The notes: a model not told the origin generated them from the sequence alone. Positions 1 through 6,345 are shown, counted from the stretch's first letter. The stretch: 6,391 bases of DNA from an uncultured Mollicutes bacterium (GCA_900543055.1 UQQI01000069.1:1-6391); one strand, 5' to 3'. Numbers and translations are program-made.

Positions 1-708
1 ATGAATAAAATTATAACACAAAATCAAAAAAATATAAAGAGATATTTACCACATGAAATAAAAACAAGAGAAAATGCAGTAAAAATGTATAGAAATTGCA
101 ATGATATAGGATATGTATGTAGAAAATATCATATATCAGGGACATCATTATGGAGATGGAATAAAAAATATGATGGAAGCAAAGAGAGTTTAGAAGATAA
201 GTCACATAGGCCATTAAGTAAGCATCCAAAAGAACATACAGAAACAGAAATAAAATGGATAAAAGATTTAATAAAAAGAAATCCACATATAACATTAAAT
301 GAAATATGGTATAAGTTAAAAATAAATAAAGGATATACAAGAAAACCAGCATCATTATATAGAGTATTAAGAAAAATAGGATATTATAATAATCCAGAAA
401 TAAAAGGAACATCAAAGAAACATAATCAAAAATATCATACACCAACAGAGATAGGAAAAAAATGGCAAATAGATGTAAAATATGTACCAAAAGAATGCAA
501 AACAGAAGGAATGACAAAAGATATAAATTATTATCAATATACATGTATAGATGAAGCAAGTAGAGAAAGATATTTATATTGGTATGAAGAACATACGCCA
601 GCAAATACGATAGATTTTGAGTTAAGGGCAATACAATATTTGGGATATAAACCAAAAGAAAAGAGAGCAGAATTGAAAACATTTGGAATGATGAATTATG
701 CAATTTAA
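1..708 (+). pseudogene. DDE (rve-type, IS3/IS481-like) transposase, internally deleted remnant
   Basis: The 235-residue product has the N-terminal half of an integrase-fold transposase. A helix-turn-helix region lies at about residues 22-57 (ending SGTSLWRWNKKYDG), followed by a second helical DNA-binding part at about 80-130. The start of the DDE catalytic domain is WQIDVKYV, where D158 is the probable first catalytic aspartate, and then TCIDEASRERY at 182-191. After YKPKE (216-220) the family normally continues with a TDNG-type motif carrying the second aspartate, then a HNGKVER-type motif carrying the glutamate; neither is present. Instead the protein runs into KRAELKTFG and stops. That tail resembles the extreme C-terminus of such transposases, so an in-frame internal deletion of roughly 100 residues is my inference. 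Intact relatives are usually about 300-350 residues. With two catalytic residues missing it should be inactive. The ATG is the first base of the window, so upstream sequence and the left end of the element cannot be seen. No clear terminal repeat was identified. Confidence 0.8.
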
Positions 709-725
709 TTATAAATTAATTTTTT
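705..725 (+). terminator. Weak AT-only hairpin with T-run after the transposase remnant
   Basis: TTAATT (705-710), loop ATA, and AATTAA (714-719) form a perfect six-pair stem followed by six T residues at 720-725. It begins inside the transposase stop region and sits in the 18-base gap between the convergent stop codons. The stem has no G-C pair, so it would be a poor terminator and could be chance in such AT-rich DNA. Confidence 0.25.
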
Positions 726-726
726 A

Positions 727-1476
727 TTATATTTTGGTAATCTGATTAACTTTTTTTATAAAGTCTTTACTTTTAATATATAGTCCTGTGTATCTATCAT
801 AATAATCATTTAGAAAGATATTTATTTCTTTTGTAACTAGTGGGCTTACTTCTAACTTTTTTATATTTTTTATATCTACATAGTAGTACATTCTAACTAT
901 TTTTATTGTTTTTTCACTTACAATATACTCATTTGTATAACAACTACTACAGACATATCCACCTGCACTACTTGATAATGTTACAATATTTTTATTACTA
1001 CCACAGATACTACATGAATCAATATTTGGAGATACTCCTAAATAATTTAATAATTTTATTTCTATAATGTTTGTTAAAATAATTGGACTTAGTCCTTCTT
1101 CTAATTTTGTTAATGTATCTCTTAGAATAGAAAATACTTCTTTAGAATCTGTTTGTCTAACTACTTGTGTAGTTAAATCAAGAATATATGATGCATATGA
1201 TATTTTTTCTAAATCCATTAATGTCTTAGAAAATGAATTAATTATATCTATACTTATAAGAGTCGATACCCCTTGTTCTTTATAATAAACATTAAACTTT
1301 CCATATATTAGTTTTCTGCTTACTCCTCTTAATTTACTTTTCATTTTACGACAGCCTTTAGACATAATTCCTATAAGACCATATTTATCAGTTAAAACAT
1401 TTAGTATCTTACTTGATTCACCATAATTAGTTTCACTTAATATGATTCCTTCAAATGTTTCTATTCTAATTTTCAT
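727..1476 (-). CDS. recO: DNA repair protein RecO
   Basis: RecO acts with RecF and RecR in recombinational repair. It binds single-stranded DNA, anneals complementary strands and helps load RecA on SSB-coated DNA in the cytoplasm. The 249-residue length is normal for the family. Residues 1-80 form the N-terminal OB-fold, with the characteristic opening EGIILSETNYGESSKIL and the basic stretch SKGCRKMKSKLRG (39-51). The rest is helical and carries a zinc-binding cluster of two CxxC pairs, C155/C158 (CSIC) and C176/C179 (CSSC), the typical arrangement in Bacillota. The ATG at 1476 is preceded by AAAGAAGTG (1490-1482), a moderate ribosome binding site at a spacing of five. The gene follows era as in many Bacillota, but a 129-base gap with a hairpin and a candidate -10 element suggests at least partly separate transcription. 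The C-terminus appears intact despite the transposase remnant 18 bases beyond. Confidence 0.95.
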   Translation of the reverse strand: MKIRIETFEGIILSETNYGESSKILNVLTDKYGLIGIMSKGCRKMKSKLRGVSRKLIYGKFNVYYKEQGVSTLISIDIINSFSKTLMDLEKISYASYILDLTTQVVRQTDSKEVFSILRDTLTKLEEGLSPIILTNIIEIKLLNYLGVSPNIDSCSICGSNKNIVTLSSSAGGYVCSSCYTNEYIVSEKTIKIVRMYYYVDIKNIKKLEVSPLVTKEINIFLNDYYDRYTGLYIKSKDFIKKVNQITKI

Positions 1477-1504
1477 AGTATCACTTCTTTAACTTCATCA
1501 TTAA

Positions 1505-1510
1505 ATTATA
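1505..1510 (-). promoter_or_regulatory. Candidate -10 element for recO
   Basis: On the minus strand TATAAT occupies 1510-1505, about 28 bases upstream of the recO start codon and downstream of the era-recO hairpin. Transcription would begin near 1498, giving a leader of about 22 bases that includes the ribosome binding site. No good -35 element is visible: the best hexamer at a 17-base spacing is ATAAAA, matching three of six. There is no extended TG. Chance matches to TATAAT are common at this base composition, so the call rests on position. Confidence 0.35.
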
Positions 1511-1564
1511 GTATTTTATATTACCTGTTTTATTAAATAATTTCCATAAAATATCTATAGTCAT

Positions 1565-1599
1565 AAAATCACCTCTACTTATATAGTGGTGATTTTTTT
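1565..1599. terminator. Bidirectional hairpin terminator between era and recO
   Basis: AAAATCACC (1565-1573) pairs with GGTGATTTT (1588-1596), giving a nine-pair stem. After one T-T mismatch, three more pairs (CTA with TAG) close a short loop. On the plus strand it is followed by an unbroken T-run (1593-1599). On the minus strand, the direction of era transcription, the run after the stem is only ATTTTATG. It lies nine bases past the era stop codon, so ending or attenuating the era operon is its natural role, probably with some read-through into recO. Confidence 0.65.
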
Positions 1600-1605
1600 A
1601 AAATT

Positions 1606-2496
1606 TTATTCATCTTCGTCTTTTAAACCGAATTCTATGAAGTATTTTTCTTCATCTCTCCAGTTTTTAATTGATTTAACATATGTCTCTAAGAAAACTT
1701 TTTTTCCTAAAAATTCTTCCATATCATGTCTTGCTCTTGTACCTATTTCTTTTAGCATTGATCCTTGTTTTCCAATAATTATTTTTTTGATATTATCACG
1801 GTCAACTACAATTAATACTTGAATATGGACTACTTTTTCATCTTCTTCATAGTTTTCTACATAACAAGTTACTGTATGTGGAATTTCATCTCTTGTTAAT
1901 TCTAGAACTTTTTCTCTTACAAATTCTGCCATTATAAATCTTGTTGTTACATTTGTAAGTTCTTCTTCAGAATAGATTTTTTCACTTTCTGGTAATTCTT
2001 TTTTAATACAATCTATTAATAAATCAACATTGTCTTTTTTTCTTGCTGATATTGGAATTATTTCTTTAAAGTCATATAACTCTTTTAATTCAGCAATATT
2101 TTTTAATAAATCTTCTTTATTTTTTACTAAGTCAATTTTATTTAGAAGTAAAAATACTGGAATATTTTTATTTTTTATTTTTTCTAATATGAATTTATCA
2201 CCTTTACCAAAACCTTTTGATATGTCTACTAAGAATAATATTATATCTACTCCTTCAGTATTGTTATAGGCTTTTTTATTCATTAAGTTACCTAATTTAT
2301 TACTTGGCTTATGAATCCCTGGAGTATCTACAAATATAATTTGTGAATCATCATCGTTATATATTCCATTTATTACATTTCTTGTTGTTCCAGAAACGTT
2401 TGAAGTTATTGCAAGTTTCATTCCTAAAATTGAATTTAGAAGAGAACTTTTACCAACGTTTGGTCTTCCTACTAAACTAACAAATCCGCATTTCAT
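1606..2496 (-). CDS. era: GTPase Era
   Basis: Era is a GTPase that binds the 3' end of 16S rRNA and checks maturation of the 30S subunit; it is close to universal in bacteria. The 296-residue protein has all GTPase motifs: G1 GRPNVGKS (10-17), the G2 threonine region SGTTRN (35-40), G3 DTPG (57-60), G4 NKID (119-122) and G5 SAR (150-152). A C-terminal type II KH domain follows, with the RNA-binding loop IIGKQGSMLKEIG (239-251). The length is usual and no key residue is missing. The start codon overlaps the cdd stop by four bases (ATGA), with a GGAGAGG-type ribosome binding site inside the cdd end, so translation is probably coupled. It shares an operon with ybeY, which also acts in 16S rRNA maturation. 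It is the last gene of the run before the hairpin at 1565-1596. Confidence 0.98.
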   Translation of the reverse strand: MKCGFVSLVGRPNVGKSSLLNSILGMKLAITSNVSGTTRNVINGIYNDDDSQIIFVDTPGIHKPSNKLGNLMNKKAYNNTEGVDIILFLVDISKGFGKGDKFILEKIKNKNIPVFLLLNKIDLVKNKEDLLKNIAELKELYDFKEIIPISARKKDNVDLLIDCIKKELPESEKIYSEEELTNVTTRFIMAEFVREKVLELTRDEIPHTVTCYVENYEEDEKVVHIQVLIVVDRDNIKKIIIGKQGSMLKEIGTRARHDMEEFLGKKVFLETYVKSIKNWRDEEKYFIEFGLKDEDE

Positions 2497-2882
2497 CTTA
2501 AATCATCCTCTCCAAATGGGTATGGGCATAGTTCTTCTACTGTGTGACATACACTTTCTCCATTTGTGTTATAGCAAATTATTTTTGTGTCTTTATCAAA
2601 TACTTCGGAAATCATTTGTCTACATACAAAGCATGGCATTCCTATAGTTTTTGTTGATGATGTCATAACATGCAATTCTTTAAATGAGCCTTTTTTTACG
2701 CCAGCAGTTAGTGCTGTAAATATTGCTGTTCTTTCAGCACAAGTTCCAGCTCTTGTTGATGCATCTTCTACATTTACTCCAGGATATTCTTTTCCATCTT
2801 TTGTAACAACTATTGCTGAAACTGGATAATTTGAAATTGGAACATAACTATTTTTATGTAATTCTAATAATTTTTCTATCAT
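2493..2882 (-). CDS. cdd: Cytidine deaminase
   Basis: This enzyme hydrolyses cytidine and deoxycytidine to uridine and deoxyuridine plus ammonia in pyrimidine salvage. At 129 residues it is the small homotetrameric type found in Bacillota. Zinc ligands are C48 of TCAE, with E50 as the proton-shuttling glutamate, and C84 and C87 of PCFVC. The ribose-binding motif is VNVED, with N37 and E39. The all-cysteine zinc site is typical of the tetrameric form. The start follows AAAGGAG, which overlaps the dgkA stop codon 12 bases upstream. The cdd-era adjacency is widely conserved in Bacillota, which supports both calls. Confidence 0.96.
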   Translation of the reverse strand: MIEKLLELHKNSYVPISNYPVSAIVVTKDGKEYPGVNVEDASTRAGTCAERTAIFTALTAGVKKGSFKELHVMTSSTKTIGMPCFVCRQMISEVFDKDTKIICYNTNGESVCHTVEELCPYPFGEDDLR

Positions 2883-2894
2883 TTAACTTCTCCT

Positions 2895-3326
2895 TTAAAT
2901 TAGTTCTAATATTTTCGGTACGAATATAATGATTCCTCCAACTAGTGCCGCAAAGCATAATATTAATGTTGCAGAACTTGCTGTGTCTTTCGCAATTTTT
3001 GCTAGTGGATGAATTTCTGTTGTTACTAAGTCTACTGTTGCTTCTATTGCTGAGTTTAACATTTCACAAGCAGCAATTGCTGCACATATAAAAATTATAA
3101 ATAACCATTCATATGTACTTACATTAAAAATAAGTCCACAAGATATTGCAAATATTGTTGCGCATATAATTATTATTATATTATGTTCATATTTTGTTGC
3201 ATATATGATTCCGTCTATTGCATGTAAAAAACTTTTATAATATCTTTCTAGTGCAGAACCTGTATCTTTATTTCTTTTTGGTGTTTTTTTTCCAAATAGT
3301 TTTTTTATTTTATCTAGTAATGCCAT
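2895..3326 (-). CDS. dgkA: Diacylglycerol kinase family membrane protein, probably undecaprenol kinase
   Basis: Proteins of this small trimeric membrane kinase family phosphorylate lipid alcohols with ATP. In Gram-positive bacteria the substrate is mainly undecaprenol, feeding the lipid carrier pool for wall synthesis. The 143-residue protein has a basic N-terminal tail (KIKKLFGKKTPKRNK) and an amphipathic start at RYYKSFLHAIDGI (29-40). Membrane segments lie at about 48-67, 72-90 and 118-139. The family signature is EMLNSAIEATVD (88-99), with catalytic and metal-binding glutamates, followed by KIAKDTASSATLI (110-122). The substrate is inferred from the family, not seen. The ATG at 3326 overlaps the end of ybeY by 17 bases and is served by GAGGAGGT about 12 bases upstream, a long but usable spacing. 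The ybeY-dgkA-cdd-era order is a conserved Bacillota arrangement. Confidence 0.92.
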   Translation of the reverse strand: MALLDKIKKLFGKKTPKRNKDTGSALERYYKSFLHAIDGIIYATKYEHNIIIIICATIFAISCGLIFNVSTYEWLFIIFICAAIAACEMLNSAIEATVDLVTTEIHPLAKIAKDTASSATLILCFAALVGGIIIFVPKILELI

Positions 3327-3759
3327 AAGAGTTTAATACCTCCTCTTGTTTTGCAAACATTACTTTTTCATCAGCTTCAGTCATATGATCATAGCCTAAT
3401 AAATGATAAAAACCATGAACTGCTAAAAAGCATATTTCTCTTAAGAATGAATGTCCATATTCTTCTGCTTGAGCCTTAGCCTTATCAAGTGATATATATA
3501 CATCTCCTAAAATTCTTTCATCATCTGGTATTATTACTGTATCTTCATCTTCTAATGCAAATGTAATAACATCTGTTTCTCTATCAATATGACGATAATT
3601 TTTATTTAATTCATGAATATAATTATTATCGACAATAATAAGATTAAAACTTGTATTTTCCATATGTTCTTTTTCTAAAGCACTATATAATACTTTTTCT
3701 ACTGTTTCTAATTCTTTTACTTCTTCTTCTGTTTGATTAAATATTTCAATTTTATTCAT
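3310..3759 (-). CDS. ybeY: Endoribonuclease YbeY (rRNA maturation factor)
   Basis: YbeY is a zinc-dependent single-strand endoribonuclease involved in 16S rRNA 3'-end maturation and 70S ribosome quality control, and it is linked functionally to Era. The 149-residue protein carries the diagnostic zinc motif HGFYHLLGYDH (115-125), whose ligands are H115, H119 and H125. It also has the conserved upstream blocks LNKNYRHIDRETDVITFAL (51-69) and LGDVYIS (84-90). Length is standard. The ATG at 3759 follows a strong AAGGAGG at short spacing. That site overlaps the stop of the upstream VanZ-like gene nine bases away. Its 3' end overlaps dgkA. Confidence 0.97.
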   Translation of the reverse strand: MNKIEIFNQTEEEVKELETVEKVLYSALEKEHMENTSFNLIIVDNNYIHELNKNYRHIDRETDVITFALEDEDTVIIPDDERILGDVYISLDKAKAQAEEYGHSFLREICFLAVHGFYHLLGYDHMTEADEKVMFAKQEEVLNSYGITR

Positions 3760-3768
3760 ATTTCCTCC

Positions 3769-4377
3769 TTAAATTAGATAGACTGTTGAAACTATAACAA
3801 TTAATATAATTATTGCTAAAACATTAAAAAACCATTCACTATGACAAAATTTTGGTAATTTTTCTCCTATTCCTTTTATTAATTTATATATTACATATCC
3901 AAATATACCACCTAGTAAGTTTAATATTATATCATCAACATCAAATACTCTTCCAATTACTAATTGTACTGTTTCAATTGATACTGATGCTATTATTGTA
4001 AGCATTAATGGTAAGTTTATTTTTTCTACTTTTAAATATAGGCTTGCAAATAAACCAAATGGCATAAACATAATCATATTTCCTAAAACATTTTTTATGA
4101 ATAATTTACTCGTTATATTATAACGCAGAATTTCTCTGAATGGAACAAAATTATTACTTGCCCAAGAAGTATCATCTTGAAATGTAACTACTTGGAATAA
4201 ACATAATATATAAATAATAAAACTTAACATAAGTAATTCTTTATATAGGACCATTTTTTCTTTATTTTTTATTAGATAAGTAACTCTAAACGAAACTAAA
4301 ATTATTACTGAAATTAGTATCATTGGCCAAGTGAACTCTATAACTCCATGAATTGTACTACTTAATGGTTCCAACAT
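3769..4377 (-). CDS. VanZ-like family membrane protein
   Basis: The 202-residue hydrophobic protein has about six membrane segments, near residues 15-36, 47-65, 95-115, 121-140, 148-168 and 182-201. Motifs typical of the VanZ-like family are present in order: NFVPFREI (76-83), GNMIMFMPFGL (99-109), the acidic SIETVQLVIGRVFDVDD (133-149), then NLLGG (153-157). VanZ itself gives low-level teicoplanin resistance, but most members of this broad family have no defined substrate, so a resistance role should not be assumed. The start at 4377 lies four bases after the yqfD stop, with AAAGAAGAGTG as a modest ribosome binding site overlapping the end of yqfD. It occupies the place where phoH is usually found between yqfD and ybeY. 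Confidence 0.85.
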   Translation of the reverse strand: MLEPLSSTIHGVIEFTWPMILISVIILVSFRVTYLIKNKEKMVLYKELLMLSFIIYILCLFQVVTFQDDTSWASNNFVPFREILRYNITSKLFIKNVLGNMIMFMPFGLFASLYLKVEKINLPLMLTIIASVSIETVQLVIGRVFDVDDIILNLLGGIFGYVIYKLIKGIGEKLPKFCHSEWFFNVLAIIILIVIVSTVYLI

Positions 4378-4381
4378 AAAA

Positions 4382-5542
4382 TCACTCTTCTTTCTTATTT
4401 AACTCATCTATATTTATACCACTTATGTCAAAATAGGATGTTATATCTTCTTCTGCAACAATAAATACTTCTATATCTATTTTACTATTATTTATATTAT
4501 TTTTCAAAATTTTTTTATCTAGTATATGTTCATCTTTTTTTATACCTTCTCTAACTTTCTTTTCTGCAAGTATTAAAGCCTTTTTCTCTATTTCTTTTTT
4601 TGATAGTTGCTGTTCATATCTATTTATTTCTAGATATTTAGATAAGCTAATTTCCATTGGAACTAATTTACTTCCTACTATATTATACTTTTTTATTTTA
4701 TATTTACTGAATTTATTTCCTAATTTATATTCTTTATTTAACATTTTTATAAAAAAACCGGTTTTCTCGTTTGATGTGTAAACTGTATTTAGTGTTGTAT
4801 TTTCTAGTGATAGTCTTACTTTATACCATGTTTTTCCATAAATAGTTCCTTTAGCACAAACTTTTGTTTTAACAGTTTCTTTATTATGAATTAGGCCACT
4901 TACAATAGTTTCTCCTGCCACTACATAATCATTTTTCTTTTTGATAATTTCGCCATTTTCTACATTTATTTTAGTAATCACTGCATTCTTTTTAGAAACA
5001 ATATTTCTTGGAAAACACTCATCTTCTTTTTCTTTCAATTTTCTTTCTTCTACTTTAATAACGTACTTTGTACCTATTCTTTCTATTTCTAACCATTCAA
5101 TATCTTTATTTTCTAATAATCTTTCTTTTATATTATTTACTTTATTGGTACTTAAGACAAAATTGTATTTTTTTATTCCAAGGTCCATTAATTCATCTTT
5201 TATTTCTTTTACTAGTTTCTTATTATGATTTATTACTTCTACTTTAAATATAATATGAGATAGAAAGATATTTATAAAAATTGCGAATAAAAAAAAGAAA
5301 AGTAATAGTCTATATTTATTAAATAAATATTTTAATTTACTTACTCCATATCTATTAATTATTTTTACTTTAGAAGTTGTTTTTATTTTCTTTATATTTT
5401 TATAATCCTTATAGTCAATTATTATTTCTAGTTTATTATGAGATTTTACAAGATCATATATATTAATTTTTCTTCGTATTAGTTCTTTAAAGAAATAATT
5501 TGTGTATTTTCCTGTTATTTCTATTTTTATTCTATTAATCAT
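4382..5542 (-). CDS. yqfD: Sporulation protein YqfD-like
   Basis: YqfD is a sporulation protein of endospore formers, made under SigE control in Bacillus subtilis; its exact molecular role is not defined. The 386-residue product has an N-terminal cytoplasmic part (1-77), a single membrane segment at about 78-98 and a long, probably extracytoplasmic region. Just after the membrane a FtsQ/POTRA-like segment is suggested by VEVINHNKKLVKEI and DIEWLEIERIGTKYVIKVEER. A beta-rich part follows (about 185-260, with KKNAVITKINVENGEI and VVAGETIVSGL), then a charged helical stretch (315-345), ending in EEDITSYFDISGI. The architecture, the length near 400 and the place right after a yqfC-like gene support the call, although the sequence is divergent and lysine-rich. 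The ATG overlaps the yqfC stop by eight bases and follows AGAGGT at a suitable distance. Confidence 0.82.
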   Translation of the reverse strand: MINRIKIEITGKYTNYFFKELIRRKINIYDLVKSHNKLEIIIDYKDYKNIKKIKTTSKVKIINRYGVSKLKYLFNKYRLLLFFFLFAIFINIFLSHIIFKVEVINHNKKLVKEIKDELMDLGIKKYNFVLSTNKVNNIKERLLENKDIEWLEIERIGTKYVIKVEERKLKEKEDECFPRNIVSKKNAVITKINVENGEIIKKKNDYVVAGETIVSGLIHNKETVKTKVCAKGTIYGKTWYKVRLSLENTTLNTVYTSNEKTGFFIKMLNKEYKLGNKFSKYKIKKYNIVGSKLVPMEISLSKYLEINRYEQQLSKKEIEKKALILAEKKVREGIKKDEHILDKKILKNNINNSKIDIEVFIVAEEDITSYFDISGINIDELNKKEE

Positions 5543-5774
5543 TTACTACCTCTAGACTAGTTACTTTTCCATTTAATAATAGTTCATTGTCTAATAGTTT
5601 TTTTAGTATTAATTCTTTTCCTTTTATTATTATTTTTTTATTATTTATGTATAGTGATACATAGTTATTTTCTATTGTGATTAATCTTGTATAGTTTATT
5701 ATATCTATTAAATTGTCCTCATATATTAATTTAAATTTCTTATCATCAATATAATTATTTAATCTATCTAACAT
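5535..5774 (-). CDS. yqfC: Sporulation protein YqfC-like (YabP/YqfC family)
   Basis: YqfC belongs to the small YabP/YqfC family, whose members are made in the mother cell during sporulation; the biochemical role is unknown. I choose the ATG at 5774, giving 79 residues. An upstream ATG at 5819 lies in the loop of the yqeY terminator and lacks a ribosome binding site. GGTGA (5784-5780), five bases before the chosen start, is weak but present. The core, from LIDIINYTRLITIENNYVSL through IIIKGKELILKKLL to LNGKVTSLEVV, has the beta-rich pattern of YqfC: a short strand, the IEN turn, then the G-[KR]-E/D-L-x-[IL]-K-x-[IL]-L block. It is a little shorter than the usual 90 or so residues. It overlaps yqfD by eight bases. 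Identification leans on the pairing with yqfD and on yqeY upstream. Confidence 0.75.
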   Translation of the reverse strand: MLDRLNNYIDDKKFKLIYEDNLIDIINYTRLITIENNYVSLYINNKKIIIKGKELILKKLLDNELLLNGKVTSLEVVND

Positions 5775-5789
5775 ATTATTCACCAGTAA

Positions 5790-5797
5790 ATTATATG
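5790..5797 (-). promoter_or_regulatory. Candidate -10 element for the yqfC operon (SigA- or SigE-like)
   Basis: On the minus strand CATATAAT occupies 5797-5790. It contains a perfect TATAAT (SigA -10) and also matches seven of eight bases of the SigE-type -10 CATACAAT, which would suit yqfC. No matching -35 is clear, because the upstream region is the T-tract of the yqeY terminator. Initiation about seven bases downstream would leave a leader of only about ten bases before the ATG at 5774. Confidence 0.35.
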
Positions 5798-5806
5798 TTT
5801 TATGGT

Positions 5807-5832
5807 AAAAAAAAAGCATTAATTTGCTTTTT
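5807..5832 (-). terminator. Rho-independent terminator of yqeY
   Basis: On the minus strand AAAAAGCA (5832-5825), a six-base loop AATTAA, and TGCTTTTT (5818-5811) form an eight-pair stem that runs on into a total T-run of nine (5815-5807). The stem overlaps the yqeY stop codon (TAA at 5833-5831). Only two of the pairs are G-C, so termination is probably incomplete and some yqeY transcripts may continue into yqfC. Confidence 0.65.
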
Positions 5833-6268
5833 ATTGTAATTTTTCTCTTATGATTGTTGATACTTCTTTCATATCAGCTTTGCCTTTTAATTTAGCTTGT
5901 GCTTCTTTCATAACTTTTCCCATGTCTTTTTGACTTTCTGGTTTCACTTCTTCAAAAATTTCATTAATTATTTTTTCTACTTCTTCTGTTGACAATTGTT
6001 CTGGTAAATATGCCATTAAAACGTTGATTTCTTTTTGAGTTTTTTCTACTAAGTCTGTTCTATTTCCTTTTTCAAATTCTATAATAGAATCTTTTCTCAT
6101 TTTTATTTGTTTGTTTATAACATCAATTAATAAATCATCGTTAATTTCTTTTTTATGATCTATTTGTTCTTGTTTTAGGGCTGCTTTTACCATTCTAATT
6201 ACAACAAGTCTGTCTTTGTCTTTTGACTTCATTGCTTCTATCATGTCTTTATCTAATTTTTCTACCAT
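5831..6268 (-). CDS. yqeY: GatB/YqeY domain-containing protein
   Basis: YqeY proteins resemble the tail domain of the GatB subunit of the tRNA-dependent amidotransferase. A tRNA-related role is suspected but not established, and the protein is probably cytoplasmic. The 145-residue product is the standard family length. It is helical throughout and shows the recognisable blocks DRLVVIRMVKAALKQEQID (19-37), YLPEQLSTEEV (87-97), MGKVMK (116-121) and KGKADMKEVS (128-137). I chose the ATG at 6268 because AAAGGAG lies eight bases upstream and the product then begins MVEKLDKDMIEAMKSKD, as in relatives. A start at 6349 would add 27 residues unlike the family, encoded across the promoter region and reaching into the hairpin at 6346-6364. 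yqeY next to yqfC is a conserved Bacillota order, where rpsU usually lies upstream. Confidence 0.93.
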   Translation of the reverse strand: MVEKLDKDMIEAMKSKDKDRLVVIRMVKAALKQEQIDHKKEINDDLLIDVINKQIKMRKDSIIEFEKGNRTDLVEKTQKEINVLMAYLPEQLSTEEVEKIINEIFEEVKPESQKDMGKVMKEAQAKLKGKADMKEVSTIIREKLQ

Positions 6269-6276
6269 AATTTCAT

Positions 6277-6283
6277 CTCCTTT
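6277..6283 (-). promoter_or_regulatory. Ribosome binding site fixing the yqeY start
   Basis: AAAGGAG on the minus strand at 6283-6277, eight bases before the ATG at 6268, is the best Shine-Dalgarno match near this gene. It shows that the in-frame ATG at 6349 is not the start. Confidence 0.85.
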
Positions 6284-6287
6284 GAAT

Positions 6288-6315
6288 ATTATAGCAGATT
6301 TCTTGGTAATATAAA
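6288..6315 (-). promoter_or_regulatory. Extended -10 promoter for yqeY
   Basis: On the minus strand TGCTATAAT (6296-6288) is a perfect extended -10. A TTTATA hexamer (6315-6310) sits at a 16-base spacing, matching four of six -35 bases. Initiation about six bases downstream would fall at or just before the Shine-Dalgarno sequence, giving an unusually short leader of roughly 13-18 bases. Confidence 0.5.
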
Positions 6316-6345
6316 AGATTTTTTCCTTATATATAAAGTAAAAAT

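Noticed and set aside
11..703. A 230-codon open frame on the minus strand antisense to the transposase remnant
   Set aside because: Its product is a leucine/tyrosine-rich string with no family features. It stays open because the A-rich sense codons rarely give stop triplets in that antisense frame.
3769..4377. Reading the VanZ-like gene as a glycopeptide resistance determinant
   Set aside because: The family is broad and mostly not involved in resistance, no other van genes are present, and the gene is embedded in a housekeeping operon.
1067..5228. Several plus-strand open frames of 72-95 codons inside recO, era, cdd and yqfD
   Set aside because: Each lies wholly antisense to a well-supported conserved gene, lacks a convincing ribosome binding site and has serine/phenylalanine-rich, low-complexity composition.
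5775..5819. A 15-residue N-terminal extension of YqfC starting at 5819
   Set aside because: The ATG lies in the loop of the yqeY terminator, has no ribosome binding site and includes the candidate -10 box as coding sequence.
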